64,000 nucleotides of DNA from CAVSRC01 sp963732845 (GTDB lineage: Bacteria; Pseudomonadota; Alphaproteobacteria; Rhizobiales; Kaistiaceae). The stretch spans positions 124,001 through 188,000 of the forward strand of contig CAVTBE010000007.1 in the NCBI GenBank assembly GCA_963732845.1, written 5' to 3'. How positions within the stretch are numbered: position 1 is the first letter of the stretch; each line of letters starts with the position of its first letter. Below the pieces are notes generated by a model. The model saw nothing but the letters and a program-made list of their open reading frames with translations, was not told the DNA's origin and searched no databases. Both the position numbers and the translations under genes were made by a program. This document shows positions 45,924-54,200 of this stretch, in pieces.

Positions 45924-46712
45924 ATGCGTGACGCGACGATCCGTTTCGACGACGGCGCCACCTACGAGCAATCCATTGGAATCTGGAGCCGGCTGGTCGG
46001 CACCGATTTCCTCGACTGGCTGGAGCCAGCGCCCGGCTCGCGCTGGCTCGATGTCGGCTGCGGCACCGGCGTCTTCACCGAGCTTCTGGTCGAGCGCTGC
46101 ACACCCGTCGAGATTCACGGCATTGATCCGGCGGAGCCGCAACTTGCCTATGCGCGCACACGACCGGCGGGACGCATCGCGCTGTTCCGCAAGGGCGATG
46201 CCATGGCGCTCCCTTACGGCGCTTCCCGCTTCGACGCCGCCGTCATGGCACTGGTGATCTTCTTCGTGCCCGATCCCGCCAGATGCGTCGCAGAGATGGC
46301 GCGCGTGGTCCGCCCCGGCGGCACGGTTGCGGCCTATGCCTGGGACATTGCCGGCGGCGGGTCTGCCGTCGAGCCGGTCATGATGGAGCTGGGTGCGATC
46401 GGCCTCGCGCCGCTCAGGCCGCCGAACTACCTGGCGGCCGGGATCGACGTCCTCGAGCAGTTGTGGGCGGGCTGCGGACTCGTGGCGACGGCGACACGGC
46501 AATTCACGGTACAGCGGGCCTTCGCCGACTTCGCGGCCTACTGGGCGTTCGCGTCAACGGCGAACACCGTTGCCGCAGTCCTGAAGACGCTGCCCGACAG
46601 CGAGATCGACCTGCTCAAGCTCAGGGTGCGGTCGCGCCTTCCGACCGACGCAGCCGGCCGCATCGTCCAGACCGCACGCGCCAACGCGGTCAAGGGGCGG
46701 CGGCCGCAATAG
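45924..46712 (+). CDS. SAM-dependent methyltransferase (class I)
   Basis: A 262-residue class I methyltransferase. Motif I is GSRWLDVGCGTGVFTELLVE, followed by the acidic residue of HGIDPAEPQLAYAR, motif II around RFDAAVMALVIFFVPDPARC and motif III VRPGGTVAAYAWD. Methyltransf_11/25-type, often annotated UbiE-like; the substrate is unknown. ATG 45924 is closest to the conserved N-terminus. Its last codons (ARANAVKGRRPQ) recur, mutated, 1.6 kb downstream after two lower-GC genes. Confidence 0.85.
   Translation: MRDATIRFDDGATYEQSIGIWSRLVGTDFLDWLEPAPGSRWLDVGCGTGVFTELLVERCTPVEIHGIDPAEPQLAYARTRPAGRIALFRKGDAMALPYGASRFDAAVMALVIFFVPDPARCVAEMARVVRPGGTVAAYAWDIAGGGSAVEPVMMELGAIGLAPLRPPNYLAAGIDVLEQLWAGCGLVATATRQFTVQRAFADFAAYWAFASTANTVAAVLKTLPDSEIDLLKLRVRSRLPTDAAGRIVQTARANAVKGRRPQ
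46677..46710 (+). repeat. 34-bp segment repeated at 48345-48378, copy 1 (inside the methyltransferase 3' end)
   Basis: Identical to 48345-48378 at 31 of 34 positions without gaps. It encodes the last residues of the methyltransferase. Confidence 0.7.
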
Positions 46713-46759
46713 CCGTTTGCCCATAAAGTTCCAACGTCGAAACTCAGATAGGACAAACC

Positions 46760-47221
46760 ATGCGAACGATGATGAAATTTGCCGCGGCGTTCCTGAGCCT
46801 GGCCGTTTTCTTCAGCGCAAAGGGTTATGCATCGGACGCAGATGACGTCAAAGCCGCTGTGGACGGTTATCATGCGGCGATTGCTTCTCTTGACCTTACC
46901 AAGATCGAGGCGGTCTGGGCTCACGACGACACGATTATCGACAAGGAGCCCAACGCCAAGACCATCACGGTCGGCTGGGAGGGAACGAAGAAGAACTACG
47001 AGGGTCTCATCGCTGCGTTAGCCGAACTCGCAATTACGCAAACAGAAGGGCCGCATATCAACGTTCAAGGTGCCGTTGCTTGGTCGACGGGCATCGCCAA
47101 ATCGGTCGGCACCTCGAAAAAGGGCGACCACTTTACTAGCGATATCCTGGAAGCCGACGTCCTGACGAAGCAGGATGGACGGTGGTTGCTGGTCTCGCAC
47201 GCGTCCGTCGTGCCGCAGTAG
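46760..47221 (+). CDS. Secreted NTF2/SnoaL-like (DUF4440-type) protein
   Basis: A 153-residue protein with a signal peptide (MMKFAAAFLSLAVFFSAKGY). The mature part DADDVKAAVDGYHAAIASLD and the closing strands GAVAWSTGIAKS and DGRWLLVSHASVV fit the NTF2-like cone fold of the SnoaL/DUF4440 group. No catalytic residues can be assigned. Base composition is lower in GC than the methyltransferase before it. Together with panE it lies between the two copies of the methyltransferase tail. Confidence 0.72.
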   Translation: MRTMMKFAAAFLSLAVFFSAKGYASDADDVKAAVDGYHAAIASLDLTKIEAVWAHDDTIIDKEPNAKTITVGWEGTKKNYEGLIAALAELAITQTEGPHINVQGAVAWSTGIAKSVGTSKKGDHFTSDILEADVLTKQDGRWLLVSHASVVPQ

Positions 47222-47359
47222 ATCACAGGCGACCGGCGGATGGTGCGATCAGCATCGGTCGGACTCCTGACACGACTACGGGTCCAGACGCATAGCCAAT
47301 AGCTGCCGGTGGCGGCGGGGCAATCCCGTTATAGTTCCCGACCCTAGAGGAGAGCGATC

Positions 47360-48304
47360 ATGCGTATCGCTGTGATGGCGGCCGGTGCCCTCGGAGGCTA
47401 TTTCGGAGCGCGTTTGGCCGCGGCAGGGCACGATGTGTTCTTTATCGCGCGCGGTTCCAACCTCGAGGCAATCAGGAAAAACGGTCTCAAAGTCGAGAGC
47501 GTGCATGGCAACCTCCATTTGCCTAAGCCCAATGCGACTGACGATCCTGCCGGGGTCGGCCCAGTTGATATTGTTCTGTTCGCGGTCAAACTTTGGGACA
47601 CCGAGAAGGCAGCGGTGCAAGCTCGCCCCTTGGTCGGACCGCACACCCGACTGATCACGCTGCAAAACGGCGTCGATAGCATGGAGCGGATCGCCCCTGT
47701 TCTCGGCACCGACAATGTGGTCGCTGGCTGCGCCTATATTGCGGCGGCAGTGTCCGTGCCCGGCGTCATCGCCCACACAAGCCCGTTCGCGCGTGTGGTC
47801 TGCAGGCGGACCGACGGTAAGCCCGACCCCCACCTCAAGGCCTTTATCGACGCCGCCAAGCAGGCTGGACTCGACATCACGTTGTCCAACGCGATTGACA
47901 GAGAACGCTGGCAGAAATTTGTATTCCTGATCGGATTATCCGGGGCAACCGCCACGACGCGTCAACCACTCGGGCCCATCCTCGCCGACCCCGACACGCG
48001 AGAATTCTTTTGCAGCTTGATGTGCGAGGTGGTGGCGGTCGGCCGCGCAAAAGGCGTTCCGATACCGGAAGATTTTGCCAAGGATAGAATGACATTCGCC
48101 GAGGCCTCGCCGCCCACCTTCAAGGCTTCCATGCTGCACGATCTCGAACGCGGCAACCGGCTCGAACTCGACTGGCATGCCGGGAAGGTGGTTGAGTTCG
48201 GGCGATCGGTTGGTGTGCCGACGCCAGCAAACAATGCTGTCTATGTCATGCTCAAGCTGCACCGAATGGGTAAACACGCCGCAACGACCCAAGGCGTGGT
48301 GTGA
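47360..48304 (+). CDS. 2-dehydropantoate 2-reductase family protein
   Basis: A 314-residue NADPH-dependent reductase of the ketopantoate reductase (PanE/ApbA) family. The nucleotide site is RIAVMAAGALGGYFGARLAA (where GxGxxG reads AAGALGG), with VDIVLFAVKLWDTEKA and LITLQNGVDSMERI following; the catalytic Lys is in RERWQKFVFLIGLSG and the C-terminal domain has FKASMLHDLERGNRLELDW. PanE makes pantoate for coenzyme A. The family contains paralogues, and this lower-GC copy may not be the housekeeping one. AGAGGAGAG precedes the ATG. Confidence 0.87.
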   Translation: MRIAVMAAGALGGYFGARLAAAGHDVFFIARGSNLEAIRKNGLKVESVHGNLHLPKPNATDDPAGVGPVDIVLFAVKLWDTEKAAVQARPLVGPHTRLITLQNGVDSMERIAPVLGTDNVVAGCAYIAAAVSVPGVIAHTSPFARVVCRRTDGKPDPHLKAFIDAAKQAGLDITLSNAIDRERWQKFVFLIGLSGATATTRQPLGPILADPDTREFFCSLMCEVVAVGRAKGVPIPEDFAKDRMTFAEASPPTFKASMLHDLERGNRLELDWHAGKVVEFGRSVGVPTPANNAVYVMLKLHRMGKHAATTQGVV

Positions 48305-48344
48305 ATTGGGTTGTTTGCATCGGGCCACCAGGACGCGGTCCGCG

Positions 48345-48378
48345 CGCGCCAACGCGGTCAAGAGGTGCCGGCCGCAAT
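48345..48378 (+). repeat. 34-bp segment repeated from the methyltransferase 3' end, copy 2
   Basis: Matches 46677-46710 at 31 of 34 bases. In the frame of the methyltransferase it would read ARANAVKRCRPQ, but it lies in an intergenic region 41 bp after the panE-like gene. It looks like the remnant of a second methyltransferase end. Confidence 0.7.
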
Positions 48379-48390
48379 GGCGCCGTTCCC

Positions 48391-48495
48391 CGGACGCGGT
48401 GCAGCGCAAAGCGGTGCAGCGCAGATTCGGGATTAAGGCAACGCGTAGGTCCCGGGTCTGCGCCGCGGTACTGCGCACCGCGCCGCGCCCGGGAC
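48391..48495. repeat. Intergenic palindromic repeat element
   Basis: GCGGTGCAGCGCA occurs twice (48396-48408 and 48411-48423), then GTCCCGGG (48449-48456) pairs with CCCGGGAC (48488-48495) around a GC-rich interior. From memory, similar palindromes (CGGACGCGGTGCAGCG ... CCCGGGTCTGCG) are dispersed in Bradyrhizobium-type genomes. It may also terminate transcription of the panE-like gene or of the convergent reductase gene. Confidence 0.55.
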
Positions 48496-48517
48496 ACGGG
48501 TACGCTGAGATGCCCGC

Positions 48518-49576
48518 TCAGATCACCCCGAGCTTCTTCTGCAGGCTGGAGGACGAGGTCGTGTACTGGAAGACGACCTTCTTCTCCGGGAAGACGATGT
48601 GGACCGCGGCCTGGGCCATCAGCGCCGCCTCGTGGAAGCCGCAGAGGATCAGCTTGAGCTTGCCCGGATAGGTGTTGATATCGCCGATGGCGAAGATGCC
48701 GGGTTCGGAGGTCGCGAACTTCTCCGTATCGACCGGGATCAGGTTCTCTTCGAGGTTCAGGCCCCAGTTGGCGACCGGCCCGAGCTTCATGGTGAGGCCG
48801 AAGAAGGGCAGGATGCGCGAGCAGACGACCTCGCTTGTCGCTCCCGCCTTGTCCTTGACGGTGGCGGCGGTGATCTGACCGCCCTCGCCTTTCAGGCCGC
48901 TCACCTGGCCGATGGCGAGATTGACCTTCCCGGCCTCGACCAGCGCGCGCAGCTTGTTGACGCTGTCGGGCGCGGCGCGGAACTCGTCGCGGCGGTGGAT
49001 CAGCGTGACGCTCTTGGCCAGCGGCTGCAGGTTCAGCGTCCAGTCGAGCGCCGAATCGCCGCCGCCGACGATGATGAGATCATGGTCGCGGTAATCCTCC
49101 ATGCGGCGCACCGCATAGAACACCGAGGTGCCCTCATAGGCCTCGATGCCCGGCACCGGCGGGCGTTTGGGCTGGAACGAGCCGCCGCCGGCGGCGATCA
49201 CCACCACCTTGCACAGGAAGGCGGCGCCGGCATCGGTGGTCAGGCGGAAGCGCCCGTCCGGCTGGCGCTCCAGCGTCTCGACCATCTGGCTGAGATGGAA
49301 GGTCGGATGGAAGGGATGGATCTGCTCCATCAGCTTCTCGACCAGCTCCTGGCCGGTGATCAGCGGATAGCCGGGGATGTCGTAGATCGGCTTCTCCGGA
49401 TAGAGCTCGGCACACTGGCCGCCCGGCCGGTCGAGGATGTCGATCAGAGCGCAGCGTATATCGAGCAGGCCGAGTTCGAAGACGGCGAACAGCCCGACCG
49501 GCCCTGCCCCGACGATGACCACGTCGGTCTCGATGATGTCCCCTGCGCCGTTGGCGTTCACGCTCGTCTCGTCCAT
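48518..49576 (-). CDS. Ferredoxin--NADP reductase, thioredoxin-reductase-like type
   Basis: A 352-residue flavoprotein of the type 2 FNR class (YumC-like). The FAD site is DVVIVGAGPVGLFAVFELGL, the NADPH site LIIVGGGDSALDWTLNL, and the second FAD motif PGIFAIGDINTYPGKLKLIL. It lacks the CxxC of thioredoxin reductase (the region reads SFQPKRPPVPG and later IVGGGDSAL), and has the C-terminal extension of FNR (KKVVFQYTTSSSSLQKKLGV). ATG 49576 fits the family. A [2Fe-2S] ferredoxin gene lies upstream on the same strand and is the obvious redox partner. Confidence 0.9.
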   Translation of the reverse strand: MDETSVNANGAGDIIETDVVIVGAGPVGLFAVFELGLLDIRCALIDILDRPGGQCAELYPEKPIYDIPGYPLITGQELVEKLMEQIHPFHPTFHLSQMVETLERQPDGRFRLTTDAGAAFLCKVVVIAAGGGSFQPKRPPVPGIEAYEGTSVFYAVRRMEDYRDHDLIIVGGGDSALDWTLNLQPLAKSVTLIHRRDEFRAAPDSVNKLRALVEAGKVNLAIGQVSGLKGEGGQITAATVKDKAGATSEVVCSRILPFFGLTMKLGPVANWGLNLEENLIPVDTEKFATSEPGIFAIGDINTYPGKLKLILCGFHEAALMAQAAVHIVFPEKKVVFQYTTSSSSLQKKLGVI

Positions 49577-49700
49577 TCCGCTATCGACCGTTGTTGAAGC
49601 TGCGGCGGACACATATCCGCCGGCTGCCACGGGTCAAAGCAACTTTGTTGCGAGGCCGGCTTGATCGGGAGCAAATTTCCCGCCCCGACAGACGTAAAGC

Positions 49701-50021
49701 CTAGCCCTGGCGTTCGGGGACGGTGACGACGAGGCCGTCGAGCTCGTCGCGCACGCGGATCTGGCAGGACAGCCGCGAGGTCGGCCGGACGTCAAAGGCG
49801 AAGTCCAGCATGTCCTCCTCCATCGGCTCCGGCTCGCCGACGATCTCGCGGAAAGCCTCGTCGACATAGACATGACAGGTGGCGCAGGCACACGCCCCGC
49901 CGCATTCCGCCTCGATGCCGGGAACGCCGTTGCGGATGGCGTTTTCCATCACGGTGGTGCCGTTCTCCGCCTCCACTTCGTAGCGCTGACCGTCGCTGGC
50001 GATATAGGTGATCTTGGCCAT
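49701..50021 (-). CDS. [2Fe-2S] ferredoxin, adrenodoxin type
   Basis: A 106-residue ferredoxin. The cluster cysteines are in AECGGACACATCHVYVDEAF (C-x5-C-x2-C) and the fourth in SRLSCQIRVRDELDG. The acidic loop EEDMLDFAF is typical of adrenodoxin-like ferredoxins that feed P450 or Fe-S assembly. GAGGTCC precedes the ATG at 50021. It is 124 bp upstream of the ferredoxin reductase gene, and together they could form an electron-transfer chain from NADPH. Confidence 0.93.
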   Translation of the reverse strand: MAKITYIASDGQRYEVEAENGTTVMENAIRNGVPGIEAECGGACACATCHVYVDEAFREIVGEPEPMEEDMLDFAFDVRPTSRLSCQIRVRDELDGLVVTVPERQG

Positions 50022-50141
50022 TGGACCTCGGGGAGATGCAGAGCGGACGATGCCGGGGACACCGATCCCCGGATGAAAACCGCCGGCTCTATAGGCGATT
50101 TCCCATGGCGCTGCCAATGCGATCCAATCGCGCGCCGCGCA

Positions 50142-50492
50142 CTACTCCGCGAGATGGCGCGTGATCAGTCGGCCGGCCTCCGCAATCGCCGCTTCCAGCG
50201 CGACGATGGCGACCGTATTGCCGCGCTCCACCGATGCCGCCAGGCGCGCGACCTTGACCGCCCCGACCGCCGATGCCGCACCGACCAGCCCGTGCGCGAC
50301 CCGCCGACGGGCGTCGGCCGTCTCTGCCGCCTTGAGGCGGGCCAGCTCGCCGGTGGCGCGCGTCAGGAAGAGACCCAGCACCTCGCGTTCGAGGTTGGGA
50401 TCGCCACCGGTCTGTGCCCTCAGGATGGAAAGGTCCACCGCCCCGGATTCTTCGGCGCGGTCGGCAATACGCGATTTCTCGTCCGTACTCAT
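50142..50492 (-). CDS. Stand-alone histidine phosphotransfer (Hpt) domain protein
   Basis: A 116-residue helical protein. The Hpt core is EVLGLFLTRATGELARLKAA then RRRVAHGLVGAASAVGAVKV, whose His (in AHGLVGAA) takes the place of the phosphorylated His in the usual AHxLKGSA. Such proteins pass phosphate between a kinase receiver and a response regulator. No kinase or regulator gene is next to it. A full CtrA box fused to a GANTC site lies 80-100 bp upstream, so its expression is probably tied to the cell cycle. It lies close to the GPR-like gene. Confidence 0.75.
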   Translation of the reverse strand: MSTDEKSRIADRAEESGAVDLSILRAQTGGDPNLEREVLGLFLTRATGELARLKAAETADARRRVAHGLVGAASAVGAVKVARLAASVERGNTVAIVALEAAIAEAGRLITRHLAE

Positions 50493-50571
50493 CGGCAAAA
50501 ATACCAATACTCTGCCGCCACGAGGCCTCCCGCGCCCCCTAGTTAGACGGCTTGACCACCAGGCGGGCGAA

Positions 50572-50591
50572 GAATCTTAATTTATCGTTAA
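50572..50591 (-). promoter_or_regulatory. CtrA box adjoining a GANTC methylation site
   Basis: GAATC (50572-50576) is followed directly by TTAA (50577-50580), seven bases, TTAA (50588-50591). TTAA-N7-TTAA is the full CtrA consensus and GANTC the CcrM methylation and GcrA recognition sequence. The site is 80-100 bp upstream of the Hpt gene and 20 bp past the stop codon of the gene before it. Confidence 0.78.
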
Positions 50592-50611
50592 CGACGTTTT
50601 TGAGGCGGTTC

Positions 50612-50932
50612 CTACGCCCCGCCCTCGCCGGCCGGAACCGACTTGCCGAGGACGGCATAGCCGGCGGACGTCAGCTTGCAGACCAGCCAGTCCGGTTTCA
50701 TCGGATTGGCGAACCACGGTTCGGCCCATCCCTTGGCGATGCAGGATTCGACGGTTTTCCGGTCAATTCCGGCGCCGTTGCGATCAAACAGGGGGAGCTT
50801 CCCGCCGGGCTGATCGAGGCCGAGCGAGAGATATCGCTTCTGGGCCGCGGTCGGCCGCAGCGACGGGCGGGCGTCGTCACCCCGTTTTACCGGCACGTTA
50901 ACCGCCTCGCTCAAAAGCCTCGGACGATCCAT
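50612..50932 (-). CDS. Conserved small protein of unknown function
   Basis: A 106-residue soluble protein. The core runs RYLSLGLDQPGGKLPLFDRN, KTVESCIAKGWAEPWFANPM, then KPDWLVCKLTSAGYAVLG. I recall nearly this pattern in hypothetical proteins of other rhizobia, so it is a conserved family, with a fold that could be a small winged helix (the C-terminal CKLTSAGYAVL resembles the end of such domains). It lies between the Hpt gene and the GPR-like gene. No function known. Confidence 0.68.
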   Translation of the reverse strand: MDRPRLLSEAVNVPVKRGDDARPSLRPTAAQKRYLSLGLDQPGGKLPLFDRNGAGIDRKTVESCIAKGWAEPWFANPMKPDWLVCKLTSAGYAVLGKSVPAGEGGA

Positions 50933-51214
50933 CAGAGGGGTTCACCAACCCGGGGAAACGTCTCCGGCCACTGCGTTTTGTTGTTCCGCTGCCTTCAATG
51001 TGCCATTAGGATATTCTAGCGGCAAGGGTGTCGAGGCCACCCAAGATCGGCCAGTGGCTGATCTGCTGAAGCGGCGGCGCGCCGCGGGAGGGGAGCGGCA
51101 GAGCGGCGAAAGCCGTGGGGCCACCTTTCCCGGGAACGTTTCCGCATGCATGCCGGGCTCGTATCGCCCGGTAAGCGGCCGACATGGTTATGAGTACGGA
51201 CGCGAGGCGGACCA

Positions 51215-54200
51215 ATGGCAACTAACCCGAGGAAGACCCCGAACGACGCGGCGCTTTCGGCAGTGGAAGAGGCGTTGCGCCTGGATTTCAGCCCGGAAGA
51301 CGCGGTCGAGCCGGATCGTGCCAACCCGCCACCGCGCGAGCGCCGTCCGGAGCCGCCGCGGGCCACAGCTGCCGATCAGCAGCGCCGCAGCGATCTCCTG
51401 CGCCGTCCCGAGGCACCACAGCGCCCGGGACCGCCCCGCCGCAGCGACCAGGCGCCCCGCCGGGCCGAGCGTCTCGAAGAGCCGCCGCCCCGCCGCCCTG
51501 AACGGGCCGAACGCAACGAACACACCGACGAGCCGCCGCCGCGCATGGCCGAACCCCGTCCCGAGCCCCGTTCCGAACCGCGACCCGAACCGCGCGCCGA
51601 AGCGCGCCGCGCGGAGGAGCCACGCCGGCCGGAGCCGCGCCAGCCGGAGCCGCTGCGCGATTTCGATGAACAGCCGTCGGCGGCGCGCCCGTCCGCCGAG
51701 CGCGGCCGCAGCCGTTTTGCCGCCAATGACGACCGCCGCAGCGCCACGCCGTACCAGCGGCGCCCGTCGCGCCTGATCTATCCGACCGCCACCGCGCTGT
51801 CGGTGGCATGGACCGTGGTGGTGCTTGCCTACGCCATGTCCACCGGCGGCCTGTTCGGCGCCGGCGACGCCCTCACCTCGCCCCGCTTCCTCAATATTGC
51901 CCTGTCCATCGGCGTGCCCATCGCCTTCATCTGGGGCATCGCCTCGATGATCTGGCGCACCCAGGAGATGCGCATCGTCGCCCGCTCGATCAACGACGTG
52001 GTGTCGCGCCTCTCCGAGCCCGAGAACATTGCCATCGATTCGGTGACCAATGTCAGCCAGGCGATCCGCCGCGAGGTTGCCTCGGTCGGCGACGGCGTCG
52101 AGCGGGCGCTGGCTCGCGCCAGCGAGCTGGAGCTGCTGGTCCACAACGAGGTGGCGGTCCTCGAACGGTCCTATTCCGAGAACGAAACCCGCATGCGCTC
52201 CCTGATCGACGATCTCGCCGGTCAGCGCGAAGCCATCGTCATCAATTCCGAGCGCGTCCGCACCTCCATCGTCAGCGCCCAGGAATCGCTGTCCAAGGAT
52301 CTGCGCATCGCCTCCGAGTCGATTGCCGAGAACGTTACCCAGGCCGGCAACCGCATCACCTCGACGCTGACCGACCGCGGCGAGCAGATCACCGTCGCGC
52401 TCGGCACCGCCGGCGAGACCATGGTCCACCAGCTCACCGCCCACGGCGAGGATCTGGTCAGCCGCCTCGCCGACACCGTCAGCGAAGTCGCCGTCTCGCT
52501 CGCCCAGACCGGCACCGAGGTTACCGACGCCCTGCTTGCCCGCTCGGCCGAGATCAACGACACGCTGTCCTCGACCGGCCGCGCCATGGCCGACACCATC
52601 TCGGAACGCGGCCAGGAAGTGAACGACACGCTGGCCAGCGTCGGCGCCGACCTGATCGCCGGCTTCGAGGGCCGCACCGACGAGATCACCCGCTCGATCA
52701 GCGACGCCGGGACGCTCGCCGCCGAGACGATCTCGACGCATGTGCACGAGGTCAACGAGGCGCTCAAGACCAACTCGGATTCGCTGCTCGTCGACCTGGC
52801 GCTCCGCGGTCAGGAGATCGCCGACAAGCTCGACGAAACCGGCTCGCGCATCGCCGAGACGATCACCAGCCGCGGCGGCGAACTTGCCGACCGCCTGTCG
52901 CGGACCGGCGACCGCATCTTCGAATCGATCTCGGTCAACGGCAGCGAACTCAACGAGCGCCTTGCCGGCACCGGCGAGGTGATGGCCAAGCTGCTCGAGG
53001 AGCGCACCACCGCACTGCGCAGCGCCATCGATCTGGCCACCAGCCAGGTCAACGAGTCCTTCGACGAGCGCAGCGCCGAACTGACCCAGCGCCTGGCGTC
53101 GGTCGGCGGCGAAGTCGCCAAGGCCATCGCCGTGCGCGGCATGAAGATCAACGAGACGATCATCGCCTCCGGCAACGAGATCGCCGAGACGGTGGCTTCG
53201 CGCGCCGGCGCCATCCATGAGCGCATCGTCGATTCCGGCACGCGCATTGCCGATCGCATCCTCGAACAGGGCAACGCGATCCACGAGCGCATCGTCGAAT
53301 CGGGTGGCCAGGCGGCCAGCGCGATCGAGAGCCGCGGCAACGCGATCCACGAGCGCATCGTCGAATCGGGTGGCCAGGCGGCCAGCGCGATCGAGAGCCG
53401 CGGCAACGCCGTCCACGACCGCATCCTCGAATCGGGCAACGCTGTCCACGACCGCATCGTCGAATCGGGCAGCCAGATCGCCAACGAGATGGAGACCCGC
53501 GGCGGCACGCTGCACGAGCGCATCCTCTCCTCCTCGCGCGAGATGATCGACACCATCGAGGAGCGCGGCAACACGCTCTACGAGCGCATCGTCGCCTCGT
53601 CGCGCGATACCGCCGACACCATCGAGAACAGCGGCAACGCGATCTACGAACGCATCGTGTCCTCTTCGCGCGAGATCGCCAATTCGATCGAGAGCCGCGG
53701 CACCGCCATCTACAATTCGATCGTCGAGGCGACCCAGCACGTCGGCGACGCCATCGAATCGCGCGGCACCTCGATCCACCAGAAGATCCTCGCCTCCGGC
53801 CGGGATGTCGCCAACGCCATCGAAAGCCGCGGCGTGACCATCCACGAGAAGATCATCGCCTCGGGCACCGAGGTCGCCGATTCGATCGAGAACCGCGGCA
53901 ATGCCATCCACGACCGCATCGTCGACAGCGGCACGCGCTTCGGCAACCTGATCGCCGATCGCACGCAGGAAATCAGCGAGGTGCTCGAGAGCCGCTTCAC
54001 CACCATCGCCGAACTGGTCAGCGAGCGCGGGCCGGCACTGGTCGCTTCGCTTTCCGAGCAGGCGCTCGGCATGGAGAACACACTCACCGGCAAGCTCGAC
54101 GCGTTCGGCGAGGGCATCCGCGGCAAGATCGCCGACGTGTCGGACGCGCTGGAGACCAGCGCGCACCGCATCGCCGAGGCGCTCGACCACCGCTCGCGCC

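Noticed and set aside
46677..48378. An integron cassette or composite transposon
   Set aside because: No integrase, attC-like folded site or insertion-sequence ends border the two genes; only the short imperfect duplication is seen.
53200..54000. Regularly spaced repeats as a possible CRISPR array
   Set aside because: The repeats are in frame, vary by codon, have no unique spacers and encode one continuous helical protein; no cas gene is present.
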